Source of the DNA: Microbacteriaceae bacterium
Lineage (GTDB): Bacteria; Actinomycetota; Actinomycetes; Actinomycetales; Microbacteriaceae
DNA: 64,000 nt
Direction of reading: 5' to 3'
Assembly (NCBI GenBank): GCA_025352325.1
Contig: JANXTR010000045.1
Location: 1-64,000 of the forward strand
Part shown: piece after piece, positions 33,439 through 41,961 of the stretch
Layout: each line of letters opens with the position of its first letter
Position numbering within the stretch: position 1 is the first letter of the stretch
Made by a program: the position numbers and the translations under genes
Notes under the pieces: generated by a model
Database searches by the model: none
Seen by the model: the letters and a program-made list of their open reading frames with translations, nothing else
Told to the model about the DNA's origin: nothing

Positions 33439-33898
33439 CGTCGTGCGGGGGGTCGCCCGTCGCTGCCGCGACGACGCGGGTTCCGCCTCGCTCGAGTTCA
33501 TCACCGTGGGCATGCTGCTGCTGGTGCCGATCGTCTATCTCGTGCTCGCCCTGTCGGCGCTCGAGAAGGCGTCGTTCGGGGTGGAGGGCGCGGCCCGGCA
33601 GGCCACGCGGGTGTTCGTACAGTCCGGTTCCGAGGGCGATGCAGAGGCGGCCGCCCAGACCGCAATCGCCGTCACCCTCGCCGACTACGGACTCGACGCC
33701 CACGACGCTCGCGTGCAGGTGACCTGCCGTCCCGATCCCACCGACTGCCTCACCCGGCGCGGATTCGTGACGGTGTCGATTTCGACGACCGTGCCTCTGC
33801 CGCTGATCCCGCCCGTGCTGACACTCGACCTGCCGGCGGGCATCCCGGTGCAGTCGGTCGCGACCGAGCAGGTCTCGCGGTTCTGGGGCTCGAAGTGA
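33413..33898 (+). CDS. Second TadE-like pilus assembly protein
   Basis: A 161-residue protein with D-D-A-G-S-A-S-L-E-F-I-T-V near 20-32, one hydrophobic helix, then E-G-A-A-R-Q-A-T-R-V-F. Two Cys residues (C-R-P-D-P-T-D-C near 106-113) may form a disulfide outside the cell. ATG 33413 overlaps the previous gene by 26 nt; GTG 33443 is an alternative that avoids this. Likely works with the other TadE-like and TadG-like proteins. Confidence 0.85.
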   Translation: MRPSRRWADVVRGVARRCRDDAGSASLEFITVGMLLLVPIVYLVLALSALEKASFGVEGAARQATRVFVQSGSEGDAEAAAQTAIAVTLADYGLDAHDARVQVTCRPDPTDCLTRRGFVTVSISTTVPLPLIPPVLTLDLPAGIPVQSVATEQVSRFWGSK

Positions 33899-34368
33899 GC
33901 CGGATGCGGCGGCGCTGCCCGGCCCGAATGCTCGCCGACGACACCGGATCCACCCTCCCGCTCGTCATCTTCTACGGCTTTCTCGCGCTGGCGCTCGTGC
34001 TGATCGTGGCGGCGGCCTCCTCGCTCTACCTGGAGCGCAAGCGCCTGTTCACGCTGGCAGACGGCGCCGCTCTCGTCGGGGCCGAATCCTTCGACCTCGA
34101 CGCGGTGACGCTCACCGGCCACGGCCCGCGCGCCACGCTGCTGCCCGGGCAGGTGCACGCGGCGGTGGCGAGTTATCTGGCCGGCAACCCGACCGGCGCG
34201 GAGGCAGGCGAGTTCGAAGGGCTCGTCGTCGATCGGGCCACGACCGTCGACGGCGAGAGCGCGACGGTCACGGTGTCGGCGATCTGGCATCCGCCGGTGG
34301 TGACGGTCTTCGTGCCGGAGGGCATGCGCATCGACGCGACCGCCGTGGCGAGGTCGGTGTTCGGCTGA
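33895..34368 (+). CDS. TadG-like pilus/secretion protein
   Basis: A 157-residue protein that starts with GTG overlapping the preceding stop by four bases. It has D-D-T-G-S-T-L-P-L-V-I-F at the start of the single membrane helix and Y-L-E-R-K-R-L-F-T-L-A-D-G-A-A-L afterwards, as in the small Rv3660c-cluster/TadG-like proteins of Actinobacteria (full TadG proteins are longer and carry a vWA domain, absent here). Last gene of the Tad cluster; converges on the MFS gene with 28 nt between. Confidence 0.8.
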   Translation: MSRMRRRCPARMLADDTGSTLPLVIFYGFLALALVLIVAAASSLYLERKRLFTLADGAALVGAESFDLDAVTLTGHGPRATLLPGQVHAAVASYLAGNPTGAEAGEFEGLVVDRATTVDGESATVTVSAIWHPPVVTVFVPEGMRIDATAVARSVFG

Positions 34369-34396
34369 ACGCCGTTGCCCACGCCGACTTCGCCGG

Positions 34397-35668
34397 CTAC
34401 TCGATCAGCAAAGGCGGCGACTGGGTCGACGCAGGCCGCGAGTACCGCGGCACGAACACCCGCAGCACCACGGCACCGGCCAGACCGAGCACCCCCAGCG
34501 CGGCGGCCGCGAACGGCAGCGAGACGAGCGCGGTGAGTCCGGCCACGATCAAGGGGGCGGCCGCGCCTCCTGCGTCGTTGGTGAAACGCCAGGCTCCGAG
34601 GAAGGGAGCCGGATGTCGTGGGTCGGCGAGGTCTGCGCCGAGTGTCATGAGAATCCCGGCCCCGATCCCGTTGGCGAGCGACAGGAACATGGCGACCCCG
34701 ATGAACCACCAGACCGCCCCGGGGAGCGTCGAGGTCCCCGCGAGCAGGAGGTGCCCGACGCCGAGGCCGATCATCGAGGGGAGGACAGTCCAGAGGCGGC
34801 CGAAGCGATCCATGATCCAGCCGCCGACGAAGAACAGCGAGAAGTCGACGGCGCCCGCAATGCCGATGATGAGGGAGGTCTGCGTCTCGTGCAGCCCGAT
34901 GCTGATCGCCCACAGCGGGAGCACGACCTGCCGGGACGACCGCAGGGCCGCGACCATGGCGGAGCCGATCCCGAGCGTCAGCAGCACCTTCCGGCTCTCG
35001 CGGATCGTGCGGAACAGACCGTGCGCTTCGTCTGCGACTTCGCGCCCTCCGCGGCTCTCCACGCCGCGTTGCGCGCGGATTCCGAACGTCTTCTCGGGAT
35101 CCGCGAAAACCAGGAGCACGACGGCCGCTGCGACGCACCCGACGATGTGGATGACGAACGCGCTCGACGCCGAGCCGGTGAGTGCGATCACCCCGGCCCC
35201 GATGAACGGGCCGATCAGGTAGCCGAGCCGGAAGGTGCCTCCGAGGGTCGAGAGCGCCCGCGCCCGGAACTCCTGCGGCACGAAGCTCGTCATGAAGGCG
35301 TGCCGTGCGAGCGCGAAGACCGCAGTCGCGACGCCGACCACCAGGATGCCGAACGCCAGCACCCACGGGTTCGGCGCGAGCAGGCAGGTGACCAGCCCGA
35401 GCACCGAGAGGCCGGAGGCGCAGATCATCGCCGTGCGCTCACCGATGTGCTGGATGACGCCGCCGCTCGGGATGTCGCCCAGCAGTTCGCCGACCACCAG
35501 CATCGCCGAGACGAATCCGGCCAGTGCGAGGGAGGCGCCCAGGCTTCCGGCGACGACCGGGATCACCGGGATGATCGCGCCTTCGCCGGTCGAGAACAGC
35601 ACGGTCGGCAGCAGCGCGGCGACGGCCACCGACCGCCATCGGAAGGGCTGGCTGACGGCGACGCTCAT
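34397..35668 (-). CDS. MFS transporter
   Basis: A 423-residue major facilitator with about 12 membrane segments. The N-terminal half contains G-E-L-L-G-D-I-P-S-G near 56 and a loop with R-A-R-A-L-S-T-L-G-G near 135; the second half has G-G-W-I-M-D-R-F-G-R near 286, the usual loop motif between segments 8 and 9. Fits the drug-efflux-like branch; substrate unknown. ATG 35668 was chosen because the first membrane segment starts directly after it. Divergent from prfB with 40 nt between starts. Confidence 0.88.
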   Translation of the reverse strand: MSVAVSQPFRWRSVAVAALLPTVLFSTGEGAIIPVIPVVAGSLGASLALAGFVSAMLVVGELLGDIPSGGVIQHIGERTAMICASGLSVLGLVTCLLAPNPWVLAFGILVVGVATAVFALARHAFMTSFVPQEFRARALSTLGGTFRLGYLIGPFIGAGVIALTGSASSAFVIHIVGCVAAAVVLLVFADPEKTFGIRAQRGVESRGGREVADEAHGLFRTIRESRKVLLTLGIGSAMVAALRSSRQVVLPLWAISIGLHETQTSLIIGIAGAVDFSLFFVGGWIMDRFGRLWTVLPSMIGLGVGHLLLAGTSTLPGAVWWFIGVAMFLSLANGIGAGILMTLGADLADPRHPAPFLGAWRFTNDAGGAAAPLIVAGLTALVSLPFAAAALGVLGLAGAVVLRVFVPRYSRPASTQSPPLLIE

Positions 35669-35708
35669 GACTCTGTGAACGTTACGCGAAGGTAGGCTAA
35701 ATCCCGCC

Positions 35709-36821
35709 ATGATCGACCTCGACCTCAGCGACCAGATCGCGACGCTCCGCCAGACCTTCTCCGACATCCGGTCCGTCGTCGGCGTCGACAAGCTCGAGGC
35801 CGAGATCGCCGAGCTCAGCGAACAGGCCGGAGCGCAGGACCTCTGGGACGACCCCGATGCCGCCCAGAAGGTCACGAGCGCCCTCAGCCACCGGCAGAGC
35901 GAGTTGGCTCGCATCGAGAGCCTGCAGAGTCGCATCGACGACCTCGAGGTGCTGGTCCAGCTGGCCAACGAGGGCGACGACGCGGAGAGCGCCGACGAGG
36001 CGAAGCTCGAGCTCGCCGCCATCCAGAAGAATCTCGGCGACCTCGAAGTCACGACCCTGCTGAACGGCGAGTACGACGACCGGCCCGCCGTGATCACCAT
36101 CCGCTCCGGCGCCGGGGGAGTGGATGCCGCCGACTTCGCCGAGATGCTCATGCGCATGTACCTCCGCTGGGCCGAGAAGCACAAGTACCCCGTCACCGTG
36201 ATGGACACCAGCTACGCGGAAGAGGCGGGAATCAAGTCCGCGACCTTCGAGATCGACGCCCCGCACGCCTTCGGAACGCTGAGCGTCGAGGCCGGGACGC
36301 ATCGGCTGGTACGCATGTCACCGTTCGGTGCGGCGGGCAAGCGTCAGACGAGCTTCGCGGCCGTCGAGGTCATCCCGCTGATGGAGGAGGCCGGGGCGAT
36401 CGAGATCCCGGAGGGCGACATCCGCGTCGACGTGTTTCGCTCCTCGGGCCCGGGTGGACAGTCGGTCAACACCACCGACTCGGCGGTGCGCCTCACCCAC
36501 ATTCCGACCGGCACCGTCGTCTCGATGCAGAACGAGAAGTCGCAGATCCAGAACCGTGCCGCCGCCCTGCGCGTGCTGCAGTCACGGCTGCTGATCCTTC
36601 AGAAGGAGGCCGAGGCGGCCACCAAGAAGGAGCTCGCCGGCACCATCACGGCGAGCTGGGGCGACCAGATGCGCAGCTATGTGCTCGCGCCGTACCAGAT
36701 GGTCAAGGACCTGCGGAACGACTACGAGGAGGGCAACCCCTCCAAGGTCTTCGACGGCGAGATCGACGGCTTCATCAACGCGGGCATCCGCTGGCGCAAG
36801 CGCGACACGTCCGACGAGTAG
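35709..36821 (+). CDS. prfB: Peptide chain release factor 2
   Basis: A 370-residue release factor for UGA and UAA codons. The recognition motif S-P-F lies near 202 in R-M-S-P-F-G, and the peptidyl-hydrolysis motif G-G-Q near 250 in S-G-P-G-G-Q-S-V-N. Unlike many bacterial prfB genes there is no internal UGA and no programmed frameshift site near codon 25; the frame is continuous, as is usual in Actinobacteria. Gene order prfB-(small ORF)-ftsE-ftsX-smpB is the typical one for the group. Confidence 0.96.
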   Translation: MIDLDLSDQIATLRQTFSDIRSVVGVDKLEAEIAELSEQAGAQDLWDDPDAAQKVTSALSHRQSELARIESLQSRIDDLEVLVQLANEGDDAESADEAKLELAAIQKNLGDLEVTTLLNGEYDDRPAVITIRSGAGGVDAADFAEMLMRMYLRWAEKHKYPVTVMDTSYAEEAGIKSATFEIDAPHAFGTLSVEAGTHRLVRMSPFGAAGKRQTSFAAVEVIPLMEEAGAIEIPEGDIRVDVFRSSGPGGQSVNTTDSAVRLTHIPTGTVVSMQNEKSQIQNRAAALRVLQSRLLILQKEAEAATKKELAGTITASWGDQMRSYVLAPYQMVKDLRNDYEEGNPSKVFDGEIDGFINAGIRWRKRDTSDE

Positions 36822-36891
36822 CTCCGACCAGTAGCTCCCGCCCTCCGCACCTGCACGCCGCACTTCTGCAGGCCATCTGCTGGCGCCCCGC

Positions 36892-36945
36892 GAACCGGCG
36901 CAAACTGCTGCTCACCGAGCCCGGAACAGCAGTTGGCGCCGGTTC
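36892..36945. terminator. Long GC-rich stem-loop downstream of prfB
   Basis: A 19-base arm at 36892-36910 (GAACCGGCGCAAACTGCTG) pairs with 36927-36945 with one mismatch and a 16-nt loop. An outer pair (CTGCACGCC at 36851 and GGCCGTGCAG at 36948) nests around it. Could terminate prfB transcription or be a mobile palindromic element. Confidence 0.5.
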
Positions 36946-36972
36946 AGGGCCGTGCAGACCGCGAGTTCCTCG

Positions 36973-37224
36973 TCAGAGCGGGAGCAGGCGCAGTGTCGCC
37001 CCGAGCGGCATGTCCTCGTTCACGGCGCCCGCGAAGCCGTCGGCGGCGTACTTGGTGAGGAAGTTCGCCGAGATCTGCGACTGGACGGATGCCGCGGCAT
37101 TCACCTCCTCGAAGGCGACGAGCTGCGAGACCCCGCCGCCGGTCACCGCGTCTCGCCCTGCCCGTCGACCTCCTGAGCGGAGGTGAGAGCCTCGAGAACG
37201 GTCGGATTCCGACGCTGTCGACAT
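36973..37224 (-). pseudogene. Small unknown protein gene, probably with two compensating frameshifts
   Basis: ATG 37224 has an excellent AGGAGG 6 nt upstream and starts M-S-T-A-S-E-S-D. In the same frame the last 57 codons (from about 37146) have almost exclusively G/C third bases and read S-Q-L-V-A-F-E-E-V and N-F-L-T-K-Y-A-A-D-G-F-A-G, ending L-R-L-L-P-L. In between, codon quality moves to another frame (V-L-E-A-L-T-S-A-Q-E-V-D-G), which ends in a TGA overlapping a GTG at 37146. Either one gene carries two opposite frameshifts, or there are two tiny overlapping genes. I do not recognise the family. Confidence 0.38.
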
Positions 37225-37307
37225 CGTTGCCTCCTGAAACTGAGAGTCTTGCGCCCGGGGGTGTCGCGCCCGGCATCCGGATGCCTCGAACTTAGTCTCG
37301 TGGTGCC

Positions 37308-38315
37308 ATGATTCGCTTCGACCACGTCACCAAAACCTATGCCGGAACGTCGCGGCCGGCCCTGAACGGGGTCGACCTCGAAGTGCTCAAGGGGGAGTTC
37401 GTCTTCCTGGTCGGTGCGTCCGGATCCGGCAAGTCCAGCTTCCTCCGGCTGGTGCTGAAAGAGGAGCGCCCCTCAAAGGGCAAGATCCACGTGCTCGGGC
37501 ACGAGCTCAACAGCTTGCCGAGTCGCAAGGTGCCGTATTTCCGGCGCAGTCTGGGCGTGGTCTTCCAGGATTTCCGTCTGCTCCCGCAGAAGACCGTGTT
37601 CGACAACGTTGCCTTCTCGCTGCAGGTGATCGGTAAGAGTAAGGGCTTCATCCAAGAGGCCGTGCCCGACGTGCTCAAGATGGTGGGACTTGCGGGCAAA
37701 CAGGGAAGGTTCCCGCATGAGCTCTCGGGCGGTGAGCAGCAGCGCGTCGCGATCGCGCGCGCCATCGTCAACAAGCCCGCCATCCTGCTGGCTGATGAGC
37801 CGACCGGCAACCTCGACCCCGCCACCAGCGCGGGGATCATGGCACTGCTGTCGACGATCAACGCCAACGGCACCACGGTGCTGATGGCCACCCACGAGTC
37901 CGGCATCGTCGACCAGATGAAGCGCCGCGTCATCGAACTCGTCAGCGGCCAGGTCGTGCGCGATGAGCGCGCGGGTGGCTACCAGACGCAGGCGATCCCG
38001 CTGCAGACCTTCGACCTCAGCGGGCCGTTGCCGACCGGCGCGCCGACCGCGTCGCTCGCGACCGTCACGCCCTCCGACCGCGAGACCGCGTGGATGCTCG
38101 ACGACGACACGGACAGCGACGTCTCGGGTGCGCGCGAGTCGGATGCCGCTCCCGCCACGACCCCGATTGAGATCCCGGTCGCGCCGCCCCGTGTCGTCGC
38201 CGCTCCCGCCCGGGCACCCGCCCGGGTCACCGCCGCCCCCGCGCCCACCCGTGCGCCGGACTCCCACGATCCGGCATCGCCTCCGCCGCTCAACGAACCG
38301 GGACGCCGCGCATGA
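37308..38315 (+). CDS. ftsE: Cell division ATP-binding protein FtsE with extended C-terminus
   Basis: A 335-residue ATPase of the FtsEX complex, which activates peptidoglycan hydrolases at the septum. It has Walker [10 protein letters not shown] (about 36-44), signature [10 protein letters not shown] near 137 and Walker [13 protein letters not shown]. The usual FtsE is about 220-230 residues; here 100 extra residues (about 235-335) rich in Ala, Pro, Thr and Asp follow. The stop overlaps ftsX by four bases (ATGA). Confidence 0.95.
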   Translation: MIRFDHVTKTYAGTSRPALNGVDLEVLKGEFVFLVGASGSGKSSFLRLVLKEERPSKGKIHVLGHELNSLPSRKVPYFRRSLGVVFQDFRLLPQKTVFDNVAFSLQVIGKSKGFIQEAVPDVLKMVGLAGKQGRFPHELSGGEQQRVAIARAIVNKPAILLADEPTGNLDPATSAGIMALLSTINANGTTVLMATHESGIVDQMKRRVIELVSGQVVRDERAGGYQTQAIPLQTFDLSGPLPTGAPTASLATVTPSDRETAWMLDDDTDSDVSGARESDAAPATTPIEIPVAPPRVVAAPARAPARVTAAPAPTRAPDSHDPASPPPLNEPGRRA

Positions 38316-39226
38316 GACTCGGACTCATCATGAAGGAGGTCGGCGAGGGCTTCCGCCGCAACCTCTCAATGGTCATCTCGGTGGTGCTGGTCACCTTCAT
38401 CTCGCTGACCTTCTTCGGCGCCGCCATCCTGCTGCAGTTCCAGATCGGGCAGATGAAGGGCTACTGGTACGACCGCGCGCAGGTTACCGTCTATTTCTGC
38501 ACGGGTGTCTCACCCGAGGCCGGGTGCAACGCCACCGAGGCCAGCGCGGACCAGATCGCCGCCGTCAAATCGGAACTCTCGGGCACGACTCTCGGTCCGT
38601 ACGTCAAGCACGTTGACTTCGAGAACCACGAGCAAGCGTTCACGAACTTCAAGAAGCAGTTCTCGGGAACGTCGTTCGCCAGCCTGGTGACCCCGGACAT
38701 CCTGTCGCAGGCCTTCCGCGTCAACATGAAGGATCCGAATCAGGCGGCCATCGTGATCGACCAGATCACCGGGATGCCGGGCGTGGAGCAGGTGGAGGAC
38801 CAGCGCGCGCTCCTCGATCCGATCTTCGCGATTATGAACGCCGCGAGTTACACGGCCATCGGTATCGCCGCTCTGATGCTGGTCGCTGCCGTGCTGCTGA
38901 TCTCCACCACCATCCGGCTCAGCGCGTTCTCGCGAAGACGGGAGCTCGGGATCATGCGTCTGGTGGGCGCGTCGAACCGGTTCATCGAGACGCCGTTCAT
39001 CCTCGAGGGCGTGCTCGCCGCCCTGATTGGTTCGGTTCTCGCGGCCGGCGCGATCGTCGCGATCGTGCACTTCTTCGTGCAGGGCTACCTCCAGCAGAAG
39101 ATCACGAACACCGCATTCGTGGGGATCCCGGATGCCTTGATCGTCGCGCCGATCATCCTCGCGGTCGGGATGCTCCTGGCCGCGCTCTCGGCGAGCGTTG
39201 CGATCCGGCGGTACCTGAAGGTCTAG
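38312..39226 (+). CDS. ftsX: Cell division membrane protein FtsX
   Basis: A 304-residue permease-like protein with four membrane segments (about 20-45, 180-205, 230-255, 275-297). The extracellular domain between the first two contains a Cys pair (near 63 and 70) that could form a disulfide, as in mycobacterial FtsX, whose outer loop contacts peptidoglycan hydrolases. The FtsX-type [14 protein letters not shown] near 210 is present. Coupled to ftsE. Confidence 0.95.
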   Translation: MRLGLIMKEVGEGFRRNLSMVISVVLVTFISLTFFGAAILLQFQIGQMKGYWYDRAQVTVYFCTGVSPEAGCNATEASADQIAAVKSELSGTTLGPYVKHVDFENHEQAFTNFKKQFSGTSFASLVTPDILSQAFRVNMKDPNQAAIVIDQITGMPGVEQVEDQRALLDPIFAIMNAASYTAIGIAALMLVAAVLLISTTIRLSAFSRRRELGIMRLVGASNRFIETPFILEGVLAALIGSVLAAGAIVAIVHFFVQGYLQQKITNTAFVGIPDALIVAPIILAVGMLLAALSASVAIRRYLKV

Positions 39227-39284
39227 CGGTTTCTCGGTTAGACTGAGCGGCTGTCTGAAAACGAGACGCCGGGAGGTGAGTCGG

Positions 39285-39764
39285 ATGCCGAAGAAGGAAC
39301 GCGGGAACGGTGTCGTCGCGACGAACCGTCGCGCCCGGCACGAGTACACCATCGAGGACACCTACGAGGCCGGGATCGTGCTGACCGGCACCGAGGTCAA
39401 GTCGCTGCGCGAGGGGCGGGCGTCGTTGGTCGACGGCTACGCCTTCATCGACGGAGGTGAGGCCTGGCTCGATGCCGTGCACATCCCGGAATACACCGAG
39501 GGCACCTGGAACAACCACAGCCCCCGTCGCAAGCGCAAGCTCCTGATGCACAAGGCGCAGATCATCAAGATCAGCCACAAGACGAAGGAGGGCGGGTACA
39601 CCCTCGTCCCGCTGCAGATCTACTTTCTCGACGGGCGGGCGAAGGTCGAGATTGCGGTCGCCAAGGGCAAGCGCGAGTACGACAAGCGACAGACCCTGCG
39701 GGAGCGGCAGGACAAACGCGAGGCGGATCGCGCGATCTCGTCGAAGCGGCACCTGGGCGAGTAG
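39285..39764 (+). CDS. smpB: SsrA-binding protein SmpB
   Basis: A 159-residue OB-fold partner of tmRNA in ribosome rescue. It has the core [14 protein letters not shown] near 20, G-T-E-V-K-S-L-R near 36 and the basic C-terminal tail with [12 protein letters not shown] 39285 is chosen because GGGAGG lies 8 nt upstream; GTG 39276 overlaps that ribosome site. tmRNA is encoded 1.8 kb downstream. Confidence 0.96.
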   Translation: MPKKERGNGVVATNRRARHEYTIEDTYEAGIVLTGTEVKSLREGRASLVDGYAFIDGGEAWLDAVHIPEYTEGTWNNHSPRRKRKLLMHKAQIIKISHKTKEGGYTLVPLQIYFLDGRAKVEIAVAKGKREYDKRQTLRERQDKREADRAISSKRHLGE

Positions 39765-39887
39765 TCGCGTCGCGACGGCGCTGACGACCGGTACCGCCGA
39801 CTTGCCGCGTGTCCCCCGTATGATGGACACTGACCAGGGCTCGGGGGGAGCTCCCATCGGTCTCCCCTCCCCTCAAAGGCTCAGGAC

Positions 39888-41378
39888 ATGCGCATCGCAC
39901 TCGGACTGGATCTCGCCGCCGTGCCGCCTTTGGCCGCAATCCTGCCGCTCGAATCCGGTGCTCGACCGGTGCCGCTTCCGGCCTCCGACGGCGCGATTCC
40001 GACCCCCGCTCGGATCGACTCGATCATCGACGCGACGCGACAGGTGATCGCCGACGTGACCGCGCGCGAAGGCGCGGCCCCGGCCTCGGTGGCTCTGGTG
40101 CGTCCGCTCGACTGGGACGCGGGTCAGGTGCAGCGACTGCATCGCGCACTGGTCCGTGCCGAGCTGTCGAATGTGCTCGTGCTCTCCTCCGCGGCGGCGT
40201 CGGCGATCGCGACGGATGCGCTGCACCCCGTCGCCAACGTGCGACGCGTGACCGTGGTGGCGTTGCGTCCCGACGGCGCCGAGGTGCAGGCGCTCCGCAA
40301 GGACGGCGAGCACTCCTTCCGTGAACTCGGCGCTCCGATCCCCGTCGCCGGGGTCACCGAGGGCGAGCTCGACGCGATCCTTCTGGGCCTCGTCGAGGCG
40401 AAGCTCCCCGGTCGGCTGCCGACGTCGCAGGAGGATCCGGCGCTGCAGGTGGCCTTCGCGACGCTCGGTGACGCCGTGCACCTCGCGCGGGAGCTGCTGT
40501 GCTCCGAGGGCTCCGTGATCGTCGGAGTGCGTCTGCCGGGTCGCGCGGCGGCCATCCAGGTGCAGCGCGAGGAGTTCCAGGCGGCCGCAGCACCGCTCGT
40601 CGCAACGATGCTGCCCGCCCTGGTGGCGGCGATCCATCAGGCAGGAGCCTCGACGGGCGGCACAGATCGGCTGATCCTGACGGGAACGGCCGCGCCGACC
40701 CCGCTGCTCGCCGAGCTACTGGCGGCCGAGTTGGGGATTCCTGTGGTCGTCGCCGGCCCGCGCGACAGCGGATCGATCGGCGCAGCCTGGGCCGCTGGTG
40801 CCCTCACGCCGCTGGCGCCCGTCGCCCCTGTTGTTGCTGTTGCCGCAGCACTGTCCGCGGAGCCGGTGGGTGCGCCCGTCGCCGCCTCGACCGTGCCGAT
40901 CACGCCGCTCGACGAGTTCGGGGAGCCGGATTCGACGAGCGAGCGCCGGCGTCGCCCGCTGACCCTGCTCCAGCTCTGGCCGATCACCGCCGCCGCCGCG
41001 GTGCTCGTAGCGCTGGCGGGAACGGTTTCAAGCGGAGTGCTCGACCTCACGCCCGCGGGCAGCCATCCGACGTCGCCGGCGACAGCTCCGGCCGACCGAG
41101 CGATCACCACCGCACCCGAGGCCGGGAGCACCGTCACTGCGCAGCCGACACCGGTCTCGGTGGTGACCGCTCCCGCGGCACCGGCGACACCCGGTGCCGG
41201 AACGACCACCAAGAAGGGTCCAGGCAAGGGTGCGACCAGCCCCGCCGTTCCGGTGGTTCCGGTGGTTCCGGTGGTGCCGGTCTCGCCGAGTGCGACGCCA
41301 TCGGTGACGCCGACGGACGCCCCGATCCCCACCGGCACTCCGACGCCGACCGGCACTCCGACGCCCGTCGTCCCATAG
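39888..41378 (+). CDS. Hsp70-like ATPase-fold protein with membrane anchor and Pro/Thr-rich exterior
   Basis: A 496-residue protein. Residues 1-300 resemble a diverged actin/Hsp70 ATPase fold: the N-terminus A-L-G-L-D-L-A-A-V is phosphate-1-like, and T-G-T-A-A-P-T-P-L-L near 265 resembles the adenosine-site G-G-x-x-x-x-P. A single membrane segment (about 367-390) is followed by about 100 residues rich in Pro, Thr, Val and Ala, including three V-V-P-V units and repeated P-T-G-T-P-T. The substrate-binding domain of DnaK is absent. Possible functions include envelope sensing or chaperoning. Lies between smpB and tmRNA; a stem-loop follows 5 nt after its stop. Confidence 0.72.
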   Translation: MRIALGLDLAAVPPLAAILPLESGARPVPLPASDGAIPTPARIDSIIDATRQVIADVTAREGAAPASVALVRPLDWDAGQVQRLHRALVRAELSNVLVLSSAAASAIATDALHPVANVRRVTVVALRPDGAEVQALRKDGEHSFRELGAPIPVAGVTEGELDAILLGLVEAKLPGRLPTSQEDPALQVAFATLGDAVHLARELLCSEGSVIVGVRLPGRAAAIQVQREEFQAAAAPLVATMLPALVAAIHQAGASTGGTDRLILTGTAAPTPLLAELLAAELGIPVVVAGPRDSGSIGAAWAAGALTPLAPVAPVVAVAAALSAEPVGAPVAASTVPITPLDEFGEPDSTSERRRRPLTLLQLWPITAAAAVLVALAGTVSSGVLDLTPAGSHPTSPATAPADRAITTAPEAGSTVTAQPTPVSVVTAPAAPATPGAGTTTKKGPGKGATSPAVPVVPVVPVVPVSPSATPSVTPTDAPIPTGTPTPTGTPTPVVP

Positions 41379-41382
41379 CAAA

Positions 41383-41417
41383 GTCCCGCCCGCGACGGGC
41401 CTTGCCGTGCGCGGGAC
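41383..41417 (+). terminator. Stem-loop after the Hsp70-like gene
   Basis: GTCCCGC at 41383 pairs with GCGGGAC ending at 41417, with an inner ACGG/CCGT stem separated by small bulges. It begins 5 nt after the stop codon. Confidence 0.5.
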
Positions 41418-41439
41418 CGCATTGTCGTCGTATGATGAA

Positions 41440-41465
41440 AAACTGCATCCGGAAGGTTGCAGTTT
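41440..41465. promoter_or_regulatory. 8-bp inverted repeat upstream of tmRNA
   Basis: AAACTGCA at 41440-41447 and TGCAGTTT at 41458-41465 form a perfect dyad with a 10-nt spacer, 58 nt before the mature tmRNA 5' end. TTGACA at 41464-41469 overlaps its right arm. It could be an operator or terminator. Confidence 0.35.
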
Positions 41466-41522
41466 GACAACTCCACAGCGCGCGACAATGGCCCGCCGTA
41501 CCGACCAGGTACTGCGATTCTT

Positions 41523-41899
41523 GGGGATGATCGGTTTCGACATCGCCTGCGAAACTGCGAGAAGCGGGCCGAGGATGCAGGGTTATCTCGTTAACGATCC
41601 CCGCAAACAACAGGTGCCAATCTCAAGCGCACCGACGTTGCTCTTGCTGCGTAAGCAGTAGAGCTCAGAACGTCCGTCAGACCGGGTCTGCCTTCGCCCC
41701 GGACCCTGGCGTCATCTAAGAGGGCTTGCTGGTCAGTTGTGTTTCAGGGCTGATCGGGACTTTCACTGATACTGGGCTCGTCGATCTAGATGCTCGTGGC
41801 AAAGATCGGAGCCGAGTAGAACGATTCTCACGAGCTGCGCCCGGAGAAGGCGCAGGCTCACAGCGATGGACGGGGGTTCAATTCCCCCCATCTCCACCA
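41523..41899 (+). ncRNA. ssrA: Transfer-messenger RNA (tmRNA)
   Basis: A single-piece tmRNA of about 377 nt. The 5' end GGGGATG pairs with CATCTCC before the 3' ACCA (one G-U), forming the acceptor stem, and the 3' domain has GGGGGTTCAATTCCCCCC as T arm. The 5' domain has GATCGGTTTCGACAT, the conserved tRNA-like segment. The tag reading frame lies at 41616-41654 and encodes A-N-L-K-R-T-D-V-A-L-A-A followed by TAA; the A-L-A-A end is the protease recognition signal. It rescues stalled ribosomes together with SmpB encoded at 39285. Confidence 0.96.
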
Positions 41900-41961
41900 T
41901 CGGCCATCGTCGCGCGTTGTGGATGTCTGGCGTGCTCCGGTGCACCGGGCAGACTGTCCTG

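Noticed and set aside
35709-35800. Programmed frameshift in prfB
   Set aside because: There is no in-frame UGA near codon 25; the frame is continuous from ATG 35709.
41407-41661. An 84-codon open frame upstream of and into tmRNA
   Set aside because: It covers the tmRNA 5' domain and reads the tag region in the wrong frame; the RNA gene explains the conservation.
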